A DNA stretch of 64,000 nucleotides from Pycnopodia helianthoides. Taxonomy: Eukaryota > Echinodermata > Asteroidea > Forcipulatida > Asteriidae. Below are positions 47,048 to 60,177 of this stretch, in pieces (positions within the stretch are counted from its first letter, which is position 1; each line of letters begins with the position of its first letter). Made by a program: the position numbers and the translations under genes. The notes under the pieces were generated by a model. That model saw only the letters and a list, made by a program, of their open reading frames with translations. It ran no database searches and was not told the origin of the DNA. The stretch spans positions 9,023,394 to 9,087,393 of the forward strand of contig CM063262.1 of NCBI GenBank assembly GCA_032158295.1. Reading direction: 5' to 3'.

Positions 47048-47832
47048 CCCGTCTTGTTACAGATTTACGAAGAAAAAGAAGAACACAAATAAAACACCTT
47101 GCACTTGTTTTTATTGGTTTCAAAACTGGGCCAAATGCCAGCGTAATATCAAAATCAATTACTCCATGTTGTCTATACACAAACATCCAAGTAGTGATCG
47201 GTGACGCAGTTACCGCTTTCGTCACCCACAGCAGTTAGTCTCATCTAACCGAGGAGCCGGTTCGTAATTAGACACGGTGTGCTACACCCAAGAATCACCC
47301 AAGTGCGAACCCCCATACTCGAGCCGTCATACTTTAATTCATTACCACCGACTGTCAAGGGCCCTGGTAAGGTTTCTTTTAATAACGTCTTCATTGCTAG
47401 CTCCCCGAGGACGCGCGTCAAGGAGGAGCCTGTGTTTTATTTTGACATGTGGGGAATTTACTTTGCAATGGATACAGGAAACAGTGACATTTTGACATTC
47501 TTGTTATGGAGGGGGTTTTAATGCTTGTCGGGTAAAGCATAGTCATACACCGATTAAACATCTTGAGTGGAGATTGGATAATTGTAGCATTCCTTATAAG
47601 CAATGAACAACTATAAAGTGACAAGCTGATTTTTAGAGAAGGCAAAAAGTGATCAGTATTCATCACCGTTTATCGTTGATGTTAGCACCTATCTTCTCGT
47701 GAAGTAGTTATGTTCAATTACTGTCATTGCAACATTTCTCTACATAGCAAATTGTACTCCCCCTTATGCAATCTTTGGAGATTTCATTTTTTCCTCGGCA
47801 TACTTTCATTGATTTCTATTCAACGGGGGCAC
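47048..47832. other. Gene-free sequence
   Basis: Short overlapping frames only. No splice-bounded exon, motif or repeat boundary is recognised. Confidence 0.5.
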
Positions 47833-48221
47833 TTAAAGGCACTGGACACTATTGGTAACTACTCAAAATAATTGTTAGCATAAAAACTTACTTGGTAACG
47901 AGCAATGGAGAGCTGTTGATAGTATACAAAAATTGTGAGAAACGGCTCCCTCTGAAGTAACGTAGTTTTTGAGAAAGAAGTAATTTCTCAGTGAAATATT
48001 TGAATTGATTTTGATACCTCAAGCGTGAGGTCTCGAAATCAAGCATCTGAAAGCACACAACTTCGTGTGACAAGGGTGTTTTTTCATCCATTATTATCTC
48101 GCAACTTCGACGACAAATTGAGTTCAAATTTTCACAGGTTTGTTATTTTGTGCATATGTTGAGATACACCGAGTGAGAAGACTGGTCTTTGACAATTACC
48201 AAAGGTGTCCAGTGTCTTTAA
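47833..48221. mobile_element. MITE-like element, GGCACTGGACACTATTGGTAA family
   Basis: Left end TTAAAGGCACTGGACACTAT and right end TACCAAAGGTGTCCAGTGTC are inverted matches about 389 bp apart. It is non-coding. I associate this family with echinoderm genomes from memory. Confidence 0.8.
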
Positions 48222-48398
48222 GACGAAATCATTTCACAACCATTACTATCTTTTTTAAATAGTAGACCAAGGGTTTCGGGGATACAAGTTACGCTTTTTA
48301 TTGGGTCATTACCAATGGATGACCTTTATATTAACAGCTACAGCAGTATTTCTGAAAGACAGACGGGTGCTGTTTTATTTGTTGTCTCCTTCCGAAGC

Positions 48399-48662
48399 TT
48401 AACCATAGCCACACTTTAAAAAACAGATTTGCTGAAGCTTCGCCGTGTACTTCTCCCAATAATCAATCATCGAGTTTGTGACGGTGTGATTAGCTGCTCG
48501 ATAACTAATTGCACGTGCCATGTTAAATAATTGTAAAGAAACAGTAAATGCAAGGAACGCCGTTTCTCTCAATGTTGTTGTTCCTATAAGCCAAATAGTG
48601 ACTGTCATAAGCAATCCCTCTGTTTTGCTGGTGCTACTGTTCGGAATAAAATACCTACTCAT
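48399..48662 (-). CDS. Uncertain open frame, one hydrophobic segment
   Basis: An 87-residue frame with a hydrophobic stretch (about residues 18-48) and a plausible composition toward the end (NSMIDYWEKYTAKLQQ), followed by AATAAA on the same strand about 40 bp after the stop. It might be a last exon or a chance frame. I recognise no family and see no upstream exon. Confidence 0.15.
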   Translation of the reverse strand: MSRYFIPNSSTSKTEGLLMTVTIWLIGTTTLRETAFLAFTVSLQLFNMARAISYRAANHTVTNSMIDYWEKYTAKLQQICFLKCGYG

Positions 48663-49028
48663 GTCCAGAATGCCTCCTCTATTGGTAGCTTTGAAAACAT
48701 GTATAAGAAAGTGTAGTTTAAGTAGTTTGTTCTTTTGTGTATATAGTTCATGTACTGTATTTTTTTTTTCTTTTCAATATTCAACTGGGGTGTTTTCCAT
48801 TGTTTGTTTATTTTGCTAGGTTGTTGTTTGTTTACTTGTTAACAGGATTATGATGTAAAACAGCCTCTGAACTGAATTTTGTATCCTGTAAACAAAATAA
48901 AAATAAGGCGATTTAGTTGGGGTCGGCGGGGGTGGGGGAGTTAAAAGATTAGTGTACATTTTGAGACAAATTTGGGGTACAAAACCAAAGGGAACGTTGC
49001 AACGAAGTCAAAATAATAACAACAGAGG

Positions 49029-49215
49029 ATGTGTGGGTTGTGGGGTGTTGGGTTGTGGGGTGTATGTTTTTGTTTGGGGTGTTTGTTGTTGTTGTTTTGT
49101 GGTTTGTGTTTATGGTGTTGGGATGTTGGTGTGCTTGGGGTGTTGAAGTGTTGGGGTGTTGGGTGTTGGGGTGTTGGGGTGTTGGGGTGTTGGGGTGTTG
49201 GGGTGTTGGGGTGTT
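49029..49215 (+). repeat. G/T-rich array of TTGGGGTG-like units
   Basis: Repeats of GTGTTGGGG dominate, densest at 49,139-49,212. The regularly spaced GGGG runs could form G-quadruplexes. Frames across it are low complexity. Confidence 0.85.
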
Positions 49216-51715
49216 TGTTTTTAGGTCGTTTGCTTGTTTTGTTTTTTGCTGGGGACCGAAGGTATTCTCCCTCTTCATGGAGTTCATGGAGTTACACATT
49301 GCCTTCCCATTGGGTAGTTTGTCCCCTCAACCCGCTTCCGTGCCTCCGTGCCCGAATATAAATTTTGTTATGTATAACTATATCCTTATCGAGAAGACGC
49401 AGACTCCAACATTTTTTTACTTTAACAAACATTGTTTAAAGAAAACGAACTTGAGTCCCGGATACGGAAAATTGTTTAAGTTAGAGTTGACATTCATTTC
49501 TATTGAACCGGTCGGGAAGTAGTGAAGCTACTGAGCGTGTGTTACATGGTGCAAGTGCAACTTCTACCCCTTCTACACAGAATGGACTACCTTTCGTATA
49601 ATAATTCCGCAGCCTTAACAAGCAGCGTGACATTCCGCTGATTAATCCATTTTCAATGAGATATTAATTTGTCCAATTAGATGTAACATTTAACAACATT
49701 GCACCACGCTGGACCACGCCATCTGCTTACGTGCTTACCGCTCATCCAATCACAATTCAGACACGCCCACCCATGACGTAACAAGAAGTGATCCACCTTT
49801 TGACCAATCAGCACAGGATGAGTGCGGTCACCGAAGTTTGATCAGCTACAGCTGGATATTTTGCTGTCGTAGAAATTGCAACAACCACGTAGTGACGCGG
49901 CAGCAATGACATTGTGAGTTGGAACGCTACAACTAAATATAGAGAGAAACCTTTCAATGCTTGGCAGAGGCTTTGACTTTGAATCAAATGTGTAGGTATC
50001 AAAGACCGTACATCACCACAAGGCTCAAGGTGGGTAATGAGCGCTCTATCTATTGTTACAACGTGAAGTGTGACATGGGCTTATCTCGGCAAGCAAAATG
50101 TCTGCACTGATCTACCGTTGCATTAAAAAGGTATGCTACTCTGCTTACCGAAAAAGGCGTACAGTTTATACTTCACACTGCAGCCCGTGTTGCCCATACT
50201 GTACCTACGGCGCTATTATACCAGCTTTGGTGGGTACCAGACGATTGGCTGCATAGGGAATGTCGGGAGCGAAATGGTAGGTGGTAAAATCTACTTAGGG
50301 TTGCCATGAGTAGTTTTCACTGCGTTCTACATTGACAAAATATCTCGAACACACGTCGAAAATTATCATTGGTTGACAATTTCACAGTTTAAATTAATAC
50401 AGAAGCGATAACGGGACGAGAGAGATGGAAAGAAAGTTATAATTATGATTTATTTCTCACTTTCATGACTCGGGCTATAGTATCAGCCATAAATATGGCT
50501 TTTAAACTTATGAAACACGTGTATACATCATACTAAAGACTTATATCAACTCATATTTATGAGGTGTTATGTTGTGATTTATGTTTATTCATATCTATGA
50601 GAAATAAGTCATATTACTCGTAATGGTGATTTATCAATAACGCTTTCGTAAAGTAATGATACATATGTGGACAAATATTTGTTCCGAAGTCCAGATAAAA
50701 CTTTCCGTCTGCTTACGGACAAATAAGATGTTAGCAGCTACCTACCATGATTCTGCGTTTGTGAAATCTAGATTAAATATCTCGCCCGATTGGCAAGTTG
50801 TCATAATTTGCATCCAGCATGTTGGACAACAGTACCAGATAACGTTAAATTCGTGGGTTGGCACAGTGCTATCTGCTTTTCTGAGTCCTTAGCTTTACAA
50901 CCAGAAATAAATGAAATGAAAATGAAATGTTCCACTTAGACATAGGACAAATTTTAATTTCTGTTTTACGATGCTCTCAGCGTAGAAGGCGTGCAGTGTC
51001 AGACTGGGCCGTCTAGAGTATCGAACTCAGGGACTTGGTCATCGTGCTGTCGGTTCGAGTCCCGGTCTTACAATTAACTGCAATTGCTTAGCCTCACCCA
51101 GGAGTAGGACGAGTATAGAATTTGTTTATATGAAATATTAGCAGCATGGAGTGTGAGCCCTTTGGGTTTCCGGTGCTGATGGTTTTATAAATGTTTATAG
51201 AATGCCCAAATGAGCAGGAGTGAAACAGCTAGTAAAACAGAAGCTTTGAAGGGCCCACTTAGCTTAGCTTGAACAAATTGCAAAATACAAGTCATGTAAT
51301 TCTTATTAATTCGGTTTAAGAATCGTGATCATTAAAGATTCAAGTCCCGCTTCGTCTGACTACGTGCAGATTATGGCTATACTGTAAAAACAAATAGACT
51401 CCACCTCAGAACTTATTTTTAAAAGGCTGGACAGTTTTATTTAATTTTATGGAAAAGATTCGCTGAATGGTGTGATACCATTTTGCTGAGAAGAAAGGAT
51501 TACGATCCAAACGTGCAGTGCGGTGCTAAGTTTTATGTGTGACTGTTTCCCCGTTCAGTTTTTACTTAAACTTAAAACCCACATTTGTAGAACGAAAGTA
51601 GAGCCTACTGCGGGACCAGATGGAATACAAAATCTACAAATTGATTTATAAAAAATTAATAACTGACTCAGATATTAGAACGTTATTACAAAAATTACTG
51701 GGACGTTAAGGCGAG
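49216..51715. other. Gene-free sequence with a promoter-like patch
   Basis: Mostly unique-looking. At 49,744-49,815 there are two CCAAT motifs, a CACCC motif and TGACGTAA close together, as in some vertebrate-type promoters, but no following exon is recognised. A B-box-like GGTTCGAGTCCC near 51,053 may be a SINE scrap. Confidence 0.35.
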
Positions 51716-52303
51716 TTACACGTTTGGTAATAAATCTGAAAATTAATGCAATAAAGACTAAGGCCTGCGCTAAACGTCACACTTTGCCGAGCCGAACTCA
51801 ATGTTTTCAGTTCGATTCGACACGGCAAGAGCGCGACGTTGTCACCGTGTCGTGCCGCTACCGTGTAGCACGGCAGGCTTGCGTGCTACACGCAGTGCCG
51901 AACTTAAATAAAAGGTTTGCGCTAAACGGCGCTCTTTTGTCGAATTTAATTCCTAATTTTACAACTGTTTGAGTTCGACACGACAAACGTGCGACGTTTA
52001 GCGCAGGCCGAAGCTTTGGTAGTAAAATTGATTTTGAGCAACTTTTAACTTCGAAGTTATGTATGGAACGTACCACTTTTTATTCCCAAATTGAATCTGA
52101 GAAGAAACGCTTCTCAGACTGTGTACTCCTATTGTGAATATTCTTCCTGGGTGGAAATGTTCGCCCCGGTTTTCTGGTGATGTCTCAAAAAAGCTACAAC
52201 CTTTTTAAATGAAATGTTCACAGATTAGTTTTAATGTACCTACATTTATACAGGATTAACACAATCAGTAGGCTCCAATTACCAAACGTGTACTGTGCCT
52301 TTA
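51716..52303. mobile_element. MITE-like element interrupted by a second element
   Basis: The ends TTACACGTTTGGTAATAA and AATTACCAAACGTGTACTG are inverted matches. The host part contains the GAGAAGAAACGCTTCTC hairpin seen near 17,350. A second inverted-repeat element sits inside at 51,762-52,009. Confidence 0.7.
51762..52009. mobile_element. Nested inverted-repeat element, GGCCTGCGCTAAACGTC ends
   Basis: Begins GGCCTGCGCTAAACGTC and ends GACGTTTAGCGCAGGCC, exact inverse ends, 248 bp. It is GC-rich relative to its host and has further internal inverted pairs (TGCCGAGCCGAACTC, GAGTTCGACACGACAAAC). Confidence 0.8.
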
Positions 52304-53753
52304 TTAAAATGACTTTAGGGACCTCTTTTAAACGGAGTTACTGATGAACATGGTTTGACCTGTTAATGTAATGTAATGAGGAGACTTTTAACAGCAACAT
52401 AAAAGCCCTGCCCCCCCCCCCCCAACCCTGAATGTCTAGATTTGAGTTTACAAGAGACGTTGCTGGAATTGAAAGTGCGAGGAGCGTTGTTTAGTATTAC
52501 ATTACCTTATGGAGACCGAGAATAAAACATAAAAGGGAAAACAAAATGTCTCCTTAGGGGAATTCTAAAGACTTGGTTGCTACACAAAGAATTGTGTATA
52601 CAAAGTTTATAGGGGATATTAACTACAGGGACAAAGGAAAGAACAAACGATGTCTCCAAAAGGATGTAACAAAAATAGAATAGGTGTATTCCCAAATAAG
52701 AGCCCCTTAACACTGGAACTTACGGGTCCAGACAGCAACAGAACAATAGATCTCCCAAGGCAATCTCAATAGGAACAATGGATCACAGAAGGAAGTTCTT
52801 TAGAGCGGGACAATGGTTTGAAACAGTGTAGGACTCCACAAACCTTAGGTCTCTAATGTCAAGAACAATGCCGTCGGGTCATTTTACAGCGAGGCATCAA
52901 CTTGTACCTAATTATATAATCAATCGGCTGCACGGAAACAAAAATACATTGTTTGTGTGTTCGGGGCCCACGATAATGGCGCTGCTTAAAACATGGGATA
53001 ATGTGCTTACACCCTGCTGCGACCTAGATACACACGTTAATACAGGACGCCGTTCAGAGCATAATTATTTGTTAAGAGCACTGTGAAATTGGACCCAGGT
53101 GACCGATGTTCAAGACCAAGAGGCCGTCCGAGGACATCTTAGATCAAGCAACTGGCTCCATCAAGCCCCAGTTGTCTTATGCGGTGGAGTGAGTCATTGA
53201 GTGACCAAGCGTGCTACCGGATTTGTGTGTGTGTGTGTGTGGGGGGGGGGGGGGGAGATGCTGAGTGCGAACAATATGATTTATCTGGAGGGAGGGTCAA
53301 TAATAAAGAAGACCATGTTATAACCTGTGGGTTATCTAAACCTTTAAACTATTTTCTTCAGTGGCACTATTCAAAATAGAAACATTGGTAGAATCATAAT
53401 GTATTTTGAATCTACAAATGTTTCTGGTGTGAACTTGAATAAAATAGAAGGCACAATACTAGAAACACCGTGTGTCAGAGAAATTGATGGAAGTTTAAGT
53501 ATCGAAATAAACATCCTAATGTCAACCAGATTCTGCTAGAGTAATTTCAGAGTCACCATTAAGCAGACAAATTTCAATAATATTAAGTTGTGGCATCTTT
53601 TATTTGTACTGATCATTATCCGGTAAAGATAGCAGCGCATGGCCAAAGCAACCCTTGGTATAGTATTCGCATAATAATTTCCCGTTGAGAAATCCAGAAG
53701 ATCGTTAGATGTACACCGCCCTCAAGCGACGGCCCTGGAAGCTAAACTACCCG
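52304..53753. other. Gene-free sequence with simple repeats
   Basis: A C-run lies near 52,412 and a GT run followed by a G-run at about 53,226-53,256. No exon recognised. Confidence 0.5.
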
Positions 53754-54165
53754 TAGACTGGTCCCCTGTCCTTATCCGCAAGAATAAGGCCTCAGAATAA
53801 GGACAGGCACTGGTTTATAATTACGGTAATGTACATTCCTATATATAACTCTATGGTAATGTATGTACATCTATACAAAAGACAACCATGTGAATGGGAT
53901 GCGAGGTCAAAGGTGCGTTTGTCAGGATTCCTCCAAACGCTCGAAGCCGGTCTCTGGCGTTAAACACGAGCTTCGAAGTGTGACGTCAGATGTTCGGGCT
54001 AACCTACCCGTCACACTTCGAGGCTCGTGAAAAACGCCAAAGACCTCGTCTTCCATTGCGGTCTTGCAGATAAAGACAGGGGACCAGTCTAGCAGTGACC
54101 ATCATTTTGATTAATAGACCGGTGCCTGCCCTTATTTTTGCGGATAAGGACAGGGGACCAGTCTA
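53754..54165. mobile_element. MITE-like element with AGACTGGTCCCCTGTCCTTAT ends
   Basis: Left end TAGACTGGTCCCCTGTCCTT; right end AAGGACAGGGGACCAGTCTA. The same end also occurs internally near 54,075-54,092. Inner parts pair as well (AAGTGTGACG with CGTCACACTT). It may be two overlapping elements. Confidence 0.7.
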
Positions 54166-56108
54166 ACCTACGTAATTTGTGACAGATGAGATGAATCTGA
54201 CGCAGCCAAGAATTCTCCCACAGTCTTCAATCATCTAGTCGCCAGGATAAAGGAATAATGGTATTTTTATTGAAAATAATTTATGAAAGTCCAAAATTAA
54301 TCATGTTTATAAATTAAGCTTTTAACCATCAGCGAAATCAAAGACGTCACATAAAGTCGTAATTCTTGTAATACCGCATAAATTCTACTAACCTGACATC
54401 GACGATCCTGTAGAGTGAATAGTGTGTCATTCCCTGTATTTATTTTTTGACCGTGAGAGGGCGCTTTTAACGGCAAATTTCCTTGGGTCACATTGCTAGT
54501 TTTACCTTTCTTTTTCCATAATGTCGTTTTCGAGAAAACCGCTTGTTAACTTGTTCCGCATCACGTTGGTCCACACACGCCCCCACGCAGTCCAAAACGC
54601 GCAAAAGTCTCACAAATAAAATGCAAACCCATATTTTCTGAATTGTTTTCAAATATTGAGCCCCGGGTTTGTTGTTTTTCTGAAAAGGGCCCTATTTTTG
54701 CTGATAGGTTTACTCGTTCGGGGTTTTCATTTTGGTTGAACGTATGGCTCATCTATTCAACGGTTAACCTACTTAATATAGAAAAGAACGAAGAAGTTTC
54801 GTTGTTAAAAAAATATATATAATATATTTTATTATTTTCAATTCGCCCAAAGACAGGTTTTTGGTATTTTCGAAGCATTTAGCATTCGCTACATGCACGG
54901 ATCCGCCATGTGCGTGTAGAGCCTCGACTACATGCTTCATTTGTATTGTATTTATATATCTGTCTGGATGAAACCCTCATGGCATTATCGTGACGTGCTT
55001 ATCTTAATTTTAGTTATATGCTTCTAATCACTGCTGTCCCGAATTCGAGGCTCTACACGCAAATGGCTGACCGTGCAAAGGGGGCGAATTGGTTGATTTG
55101 TTGAACTTTTCGGTGCAGCTACGAAGACACGTCACAGCGCCCTCTGTTTATTCCTTTACCTCCGTATTTTTTGTCACCGGTTAACATGAACAACGCCCTC
55201 TTGTGCAAATAATACTGCACCGTCGTTGGTCATAGACTGGTTTAGGAAAAAACAGCAATAAATAGGCCGATATCAGACTCGAAACTACGACCGTTCCATT
55301 GTCATACCAAAGGAGCGTTCTACCATTTTATCTAACCTGTGATATCTATCTGGGGATTTATTTCTGGTCATTGTTTTCACATTGTTTTGAGAAATTAAAT
55401 AATTAAAACTGGTGGCATAGCTGCAATGCAAACTGTAGTAATAATAAGGGTGTAATCACTTTTGGCAAGCAGTGCCTTCTCAGTTGTACCATTACACCTT
55501 TTAAAAAATTGCGATGTAAGACATGACCCATATCCAAATCCCAGCCGTAGACGTGTTCCATTTTCGGGTCAGTGTGACCAAGAGAATGAGTCAAATTATT
55601 CAAGAAATGGAACAAATTGGCGCAGATTTCTTACTAAAACTATGTAAAACCAGTCTCCGGGTCAGCCTCACCATTTACCCTGTGGGTGAAATCCTTAGAG
55701 GCATAGGGTCTTAAGACACCACTGCAATCAGTTTAGGAAAACAGGAAGGTTTCACCAGTTCGAAACTGCTAAGAAAATCGAACAAATGCTAGAGTGACGC
55801 ACGCTCCCACAGCGTTTAAGTTTTCCCAGCCCTGGGCTCAATTTCACATGGAGATGAGAATATTCTTCAGCTGAATTTCAATATGCCACTATGGCGATTT
55901 GAAATGTAGCGTTATTTTTGTTTAGCCGTTGAGATTGATATGGATAGCCATTTGTTTTGACTAATCTGGGCTCTTCGGGAAATACGATCCACCTGGTGTC
56001 TTCTGGAAACCTCGTGGGGTCTATTGCAAAATGCATTTACTAAGCTGTCGACTTCTGCTCACTGAGCAGCCAACATAGCGTGTTATCTTTACCCAAATAC
56101 GGCTTATT
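54166..56108. other. Gene-free sequence
   Basis: Short frames only. Inverted GAGGCTCTACACGC and GTGTAGAGCCTCG motifs (about 54,913-54,926 and 55,047-55,060) flank a stretch of about 150 bp, possibly a diverged MITE. No gene is supported. Confidence 0.4.
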
Positions 56109-56504
56109 TAAAAGGAACATTACAGAATTGGTAAGAAAAAACTTGTAAAATATACTTTTTGATCACAGACTTACATAAAACTTACACGGTCTAATGATGA
56201 TGATAGTAGAAAACATCCCTTGAAATATTTCTGTCTGAAATGCAATATTTGATGAGAAATGAATAAACTAATTTTCCGATTGGAGTTTATCGCTCAGTGA
56301 GCGTTTTATTCACCTGTTGAATCTATATGATTTCATGTAAATGTGTAATCGGTTTTTCACTATTTTCTCTTGACCCAGATGGCCGATCGATCTCAAACTT
56401 TTACAGGTTTGTCAGTTTATGTATATGGTTGATTACATAAAGTGCTTACACTGCCAGCAACTGCTTTGTTAGCAAAAAAAAACAATTATGTAATGTTCCT
56501 TTAA
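56109..56504. mobile_element. MITE-like element, AAAGGAACATTACAG family
   Basis: The only full copy outside the gene cluster, with the same ends as 12,199-12,590. Confidence 0.85.
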
Positions 56505-57196
56505 AACCCTGCGAGCAGCACCCCCCTTGAATGTCCTCATGCAGCAAAGGGGGAGCTCACAGAAGGCAGTTTCTTAATAAGCGTATATAACATTGTTTGG
56601 ATGACACAATCCCTTTTCTAAGGGTCTATATAGATGAATGGAGGTCCCCCTGGACACACCTAGAAAGGATTGAAGCATTCAGGCAATTTATAGGTTGGTT
56701 CACATGATTTTTTTAACAGTAACTGCCACTTCTTATAAGTACAGTAGGGCCTACACGATTTCTTGTTGTACAGTAACTGCCATACAATATGAGCAGTACA
56801 TCAAACAGTCGTCTGAAACATGGACATAAAACAGTGGTAGACAGCACCTGTGGGAACCGCTGTTTATTTACAACCTGTCACTGGACTAGGATGACTCATA
56901 GCATTGAGCTTTGCTAGCCTAGCTGCAAAAAAACTCAAGGTGATTAGATCTGCACACACTACAATGGGCTTATACTTTCTACACAAATGAATAAGGTTCG
57001 GCTGGAGTCCAGGCTATTCCAAAATTTGCCTGACCTGTACATAGCGCGCAATGTTAAAAGTGACTTTAGAATGTCAAACTAGAGGGTTTCATTGAGGGTT
57101 CCATGTAGTTTCAGCGGAATTGGCCCAAACATTTTTCAGTAATTAAAAAAAGGAAAAAAAGTGCCTTCCGGAGGCTCCCCGTTGTGGCTCGCAAGG
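56505..57196. other. Gene-free sequence
   Basis: No exon, RNA gene or repeat boundary recognised. Confidence 0.5.
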
Positions 57197-57598
57197 TTAA
57201 AGGCAAAGTATACCTTTGGTTTTTGGAACCTCTCGATCGTTTTAATCCGATATAAATGTAGATATATACAATAAAACTAACCTGTGAAAGTTTCATTTCA
57301 AAAGGTGGTAGCGTTTTTGAGATAGGCCTATCGCCAAAAATCTGGAGCGGTTTCGTCCACGCATGAAGAATAATCCCTCATAGGAATACACAATCTGAGA
57401 AACGTTTCTGACAGAAACGTTTCTCAGATTCAAATTTTGGGGGATAAAAACTGACATCTATTTCTATATCCACATTCTTCTGAATTGAAATACTTCTCAA
57501 AATGCTTTATACTATGGAATGTTGCTGTCTAACCAAGTCGGTTTTTATTGCCATACATTTTTTAAGTGATTAACAATACTCCCTTTAAACTGTAAGGA
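57197..57598. mobile_element. MITE-like element, TTAAAGGCAAAGTATAC end
   Basis: Starts TTAAAGGCAAAGTATACCTTT and ends AATACTCCCTTTAAA. The middle has a strong hairpin, TCTGAGAAACGTTTCTGACA and its inverse, like those in related elements at 17.35 kb and 52.1 kb. Confidence 0.65.
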
Positions 57599-58145
57599 AA
57601 AAAATAAAAGCATGCTAACTTGTCGTTGGTTCTCATCAGGGCACGGACGTTTTTAAATAAACTAAGGCAAATCTCTTTGGAAGAACATCCACACATTTTG
57701 CGGCGTAATAAAACCCTCAATTATGCTTCTGTTGTTTCTGATTTCTGGTATTACAGAGGGCAGAGTAAATCAAAGGGTGAACCTACATGATTATGGTCAA
57801 GCATGGGTCATTTTGTCCCATGACACCCAGCACATAAACAAAGACAAAATATCAATCCATGTGGTATTAGCGCATAGCAAACCTTCCCCGGTGAAATAAA
57901 GGGTGTACAAACTTTCCGAACCTAGTCCAATCATGTATTCATTTAACTGCAGTGAAGGAGTATCTAGCTGGAGGATACATGGGCCCATGTAGGAAGGTAA
58001 TAGGTTTCATGAATAATGATTTTGCCACACAGTCGTGCCCCGCAGAAGCAGAGGAGTGACGCCACAGTACTGTCAAATCTTCTTCGCAGTGAAATTTATG
58101 CATTTTCATGATACGAACTTTTTTTGCTGCTATAGGCGGATTGCA
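57599..58145. other. Gene-free sequence
   Basis: No feature supported. Confidence 0.5.
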
Positions 58146-58412
58146 ATAGACCGATCCATTAAGCCCCACCCCTTTAGCATATTGACCAATCACAGCATTG
58201 GCTGCCTCACCACTGCACACGTGTGCAGCACATGTGCGTCTCTCCAATGCCACACTCGCGACATGAACGTGCGCGCTTTAAGTACGCGCGCACGCATGTT
58301 TACTTTTCTAATGGGATTTTAGCGTGTCGGTCTTTGTCGGACTTTCGGTGGCGTATAGCCAAGGTTGTGATTGGTCAACACGTAAGGGGCGGAGCTTAAT
58401 GGATCGGTCTAT
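58146..58412. mobile_element. MITE-like element with ATAGACCGATCCATTAAG ends
   Basis: Left ATAGACCGATCCATTAAGCC; right end is its inverse (GCTTAATGGATCGGTCTAT). The inverted match extends inward through TTGACCAATCACA. About 267 bp, non-coding. Confidence 0.8.
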
Positions 58413-58744
58413 ACGCGTCATGGACCACCATTTTGATGAGTTGTGCACGCGTGAAGAGCTATCATTGGCTGAGAGCCGTGCGTAGCGCGTACACGCGTGC
58501 ACTTTTCCATCGTTTTTAAATCTAAGATGGCGGTCAATGACGCGTATTGCATTCCATCTATAGCAAGCACTATAATTTGCTGACCGTTAGACTAGTTTGT
58601 GCAATTGAACCAATAATATGACGGCCACAGCGATGATCTAACCTACAGCCTTCGCTTTCAACGCAATTACAAAACTTGTTACGTTTTGGAAGGATTCCAC
58701 TTGATTGAAACAAGGTCTTCACTTCATTACTCCTTATGCAAATG

Positions 58745-58935
58745 ACGGCAATGGAGTAGGGCGCCCTCGGCTAGAGGTCAAACGAAGATTTCTCATTGGC
58801 CGATTCTGTGCACCGCGCGTACAAAAACTGTGATTTTTTTTCCATTTGTTAAGTCATCTGTTTGCCTCTAAGATGGCGGCGCGATGACGTCAATGCATAA
58901 GGTATTTTAGAATGACCAGTTGACGCTGCCCCCTA
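58745..58935. repeat. Dispersed repeat with AAGATGGCGG and TGACGTCAATGCATAA
   Basis: Resembles stretches in intron 1 of C (about 22,595-22,760), E (36,840-37,030) and F (39,855-40,050): a CTAGAGGTCAAA start, a TCATTGGCC block, AAGATGGCGG and ATGACGTCAATGCATAA. An unclassified interspersed repeat. Confidence 0.55.
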
Positions 58936-59760
58936 CAATTGGTATTATTTGTGGCCCCATCAAGGCTTAGATTCCAGTTTCATGTGGGATTTTGTCCCCC
59001 CGGTGTGTATGTCCCCATAATTATTACCCGTCAGCTGCAGGAAGTTGGGCCAAAAGAGGGCGCTATCTGATTGATTTCTACAAAATTCATCGGACAGAAT
59101 ACCCTGCAACACCGGGTCCAGTTTTGGCGATTTTAAATTTATGCACCTTGAAATGGGATTCAAAAACAAAGGTGCTGACAAAATTCAAACTGTGGTTCGA
59201 AAAAAAGTCTCCCAGTTGAATTTATCTTTTCCAACCGTTGTTATCCCTTTTATGTGCAACACTGAAGAGACGTCACCCCTCCAGCCACAGTAAAGACAAT
59301 TATTGGATTGAGGGCGCTAAGCTGATTCCATTTCATCCCCTAATTGGACTAAAGTTAGGCTTTCCAAGCGAACATTTCAATCCTAAGATTGAGATAACCC
59401 AACACGCACTCGTCCTCACATTGATAACCTCCTTAAGGCAAACATGATTATTCTACTTGTATTTGCACGCACATCACCGTACAATTTTTAACGCAATAAC
59501 CGATGGATATCCTCAGACGTGAACGTGAATAAAGACTGACTGTTAACAACAACAAAAGCTCGAAGCACCGGCTGAGGGCAATTCTGAATTGACTAATAGA
59601 TTTTGAGGGTTGTTGACTCTACAGCCAATTTGCGATGTTTGTGGTTTTGTGTGAATATTTCTTAGACGTCAACGTTTATATCGCCTTGAGCAATAATGAG
59701 ATCTTCAGTAGTTATTCAACGTCACGTGACATTTCTTTCTTCGCACTTCAATTGGTGCTC

Positions 59761-59927
59761 GATATGGGGCAGAGGGTACCCCCTCCCCCTATTGTGTCTT
59801 AATTGTGTGCTTGAAATCTCAGAAATTCTTTTGAGGATTTTAGGGGGGGGGGGAGTTCTATACAAGAGGAAAATAGTGTGTTATAGTATGGGAATATTGG
59901 GGGGGGGGACACCCTCTGCCCCATATC
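59761..59927. mobile_element. MITE-like element with GATATGGGGCAGAGGGT ends
   Basis: Begins GATATGGGGCAGAGGGT and ends ACCCTCTGCCCCATATC, an exact inverse pair, 167 bp, with internal G-runs. Confidence 0.8.
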
Positions 59928-60177
59928 AGGCAGGCTATATCGCACCTGGGTGAACTATTTCGAAACCCAGACATTTGAGTTTTAAACCTTACGAAGTGTT
60001 GTTTGTTCAACAATTAGGCTCAAGTAGACTCAATTCATTTAGTCTCAGTTGATTTAGAAGTGGGGATGTCGTATCAAAGAAATAAGCTAGTTAGTATAAA
60101 CAAAAATAACAATTTAAATCGAAGTTGATACGCTATAATGCAAGACAATAAGCCAAATGTCGTGGAGACTGCAATCT

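Noticed and set aside
49031..49522. A 163-residue plus-strand frame
   Set aside because: Its first half is translation of the G/T-rich array and the rest has no motif or splice support.
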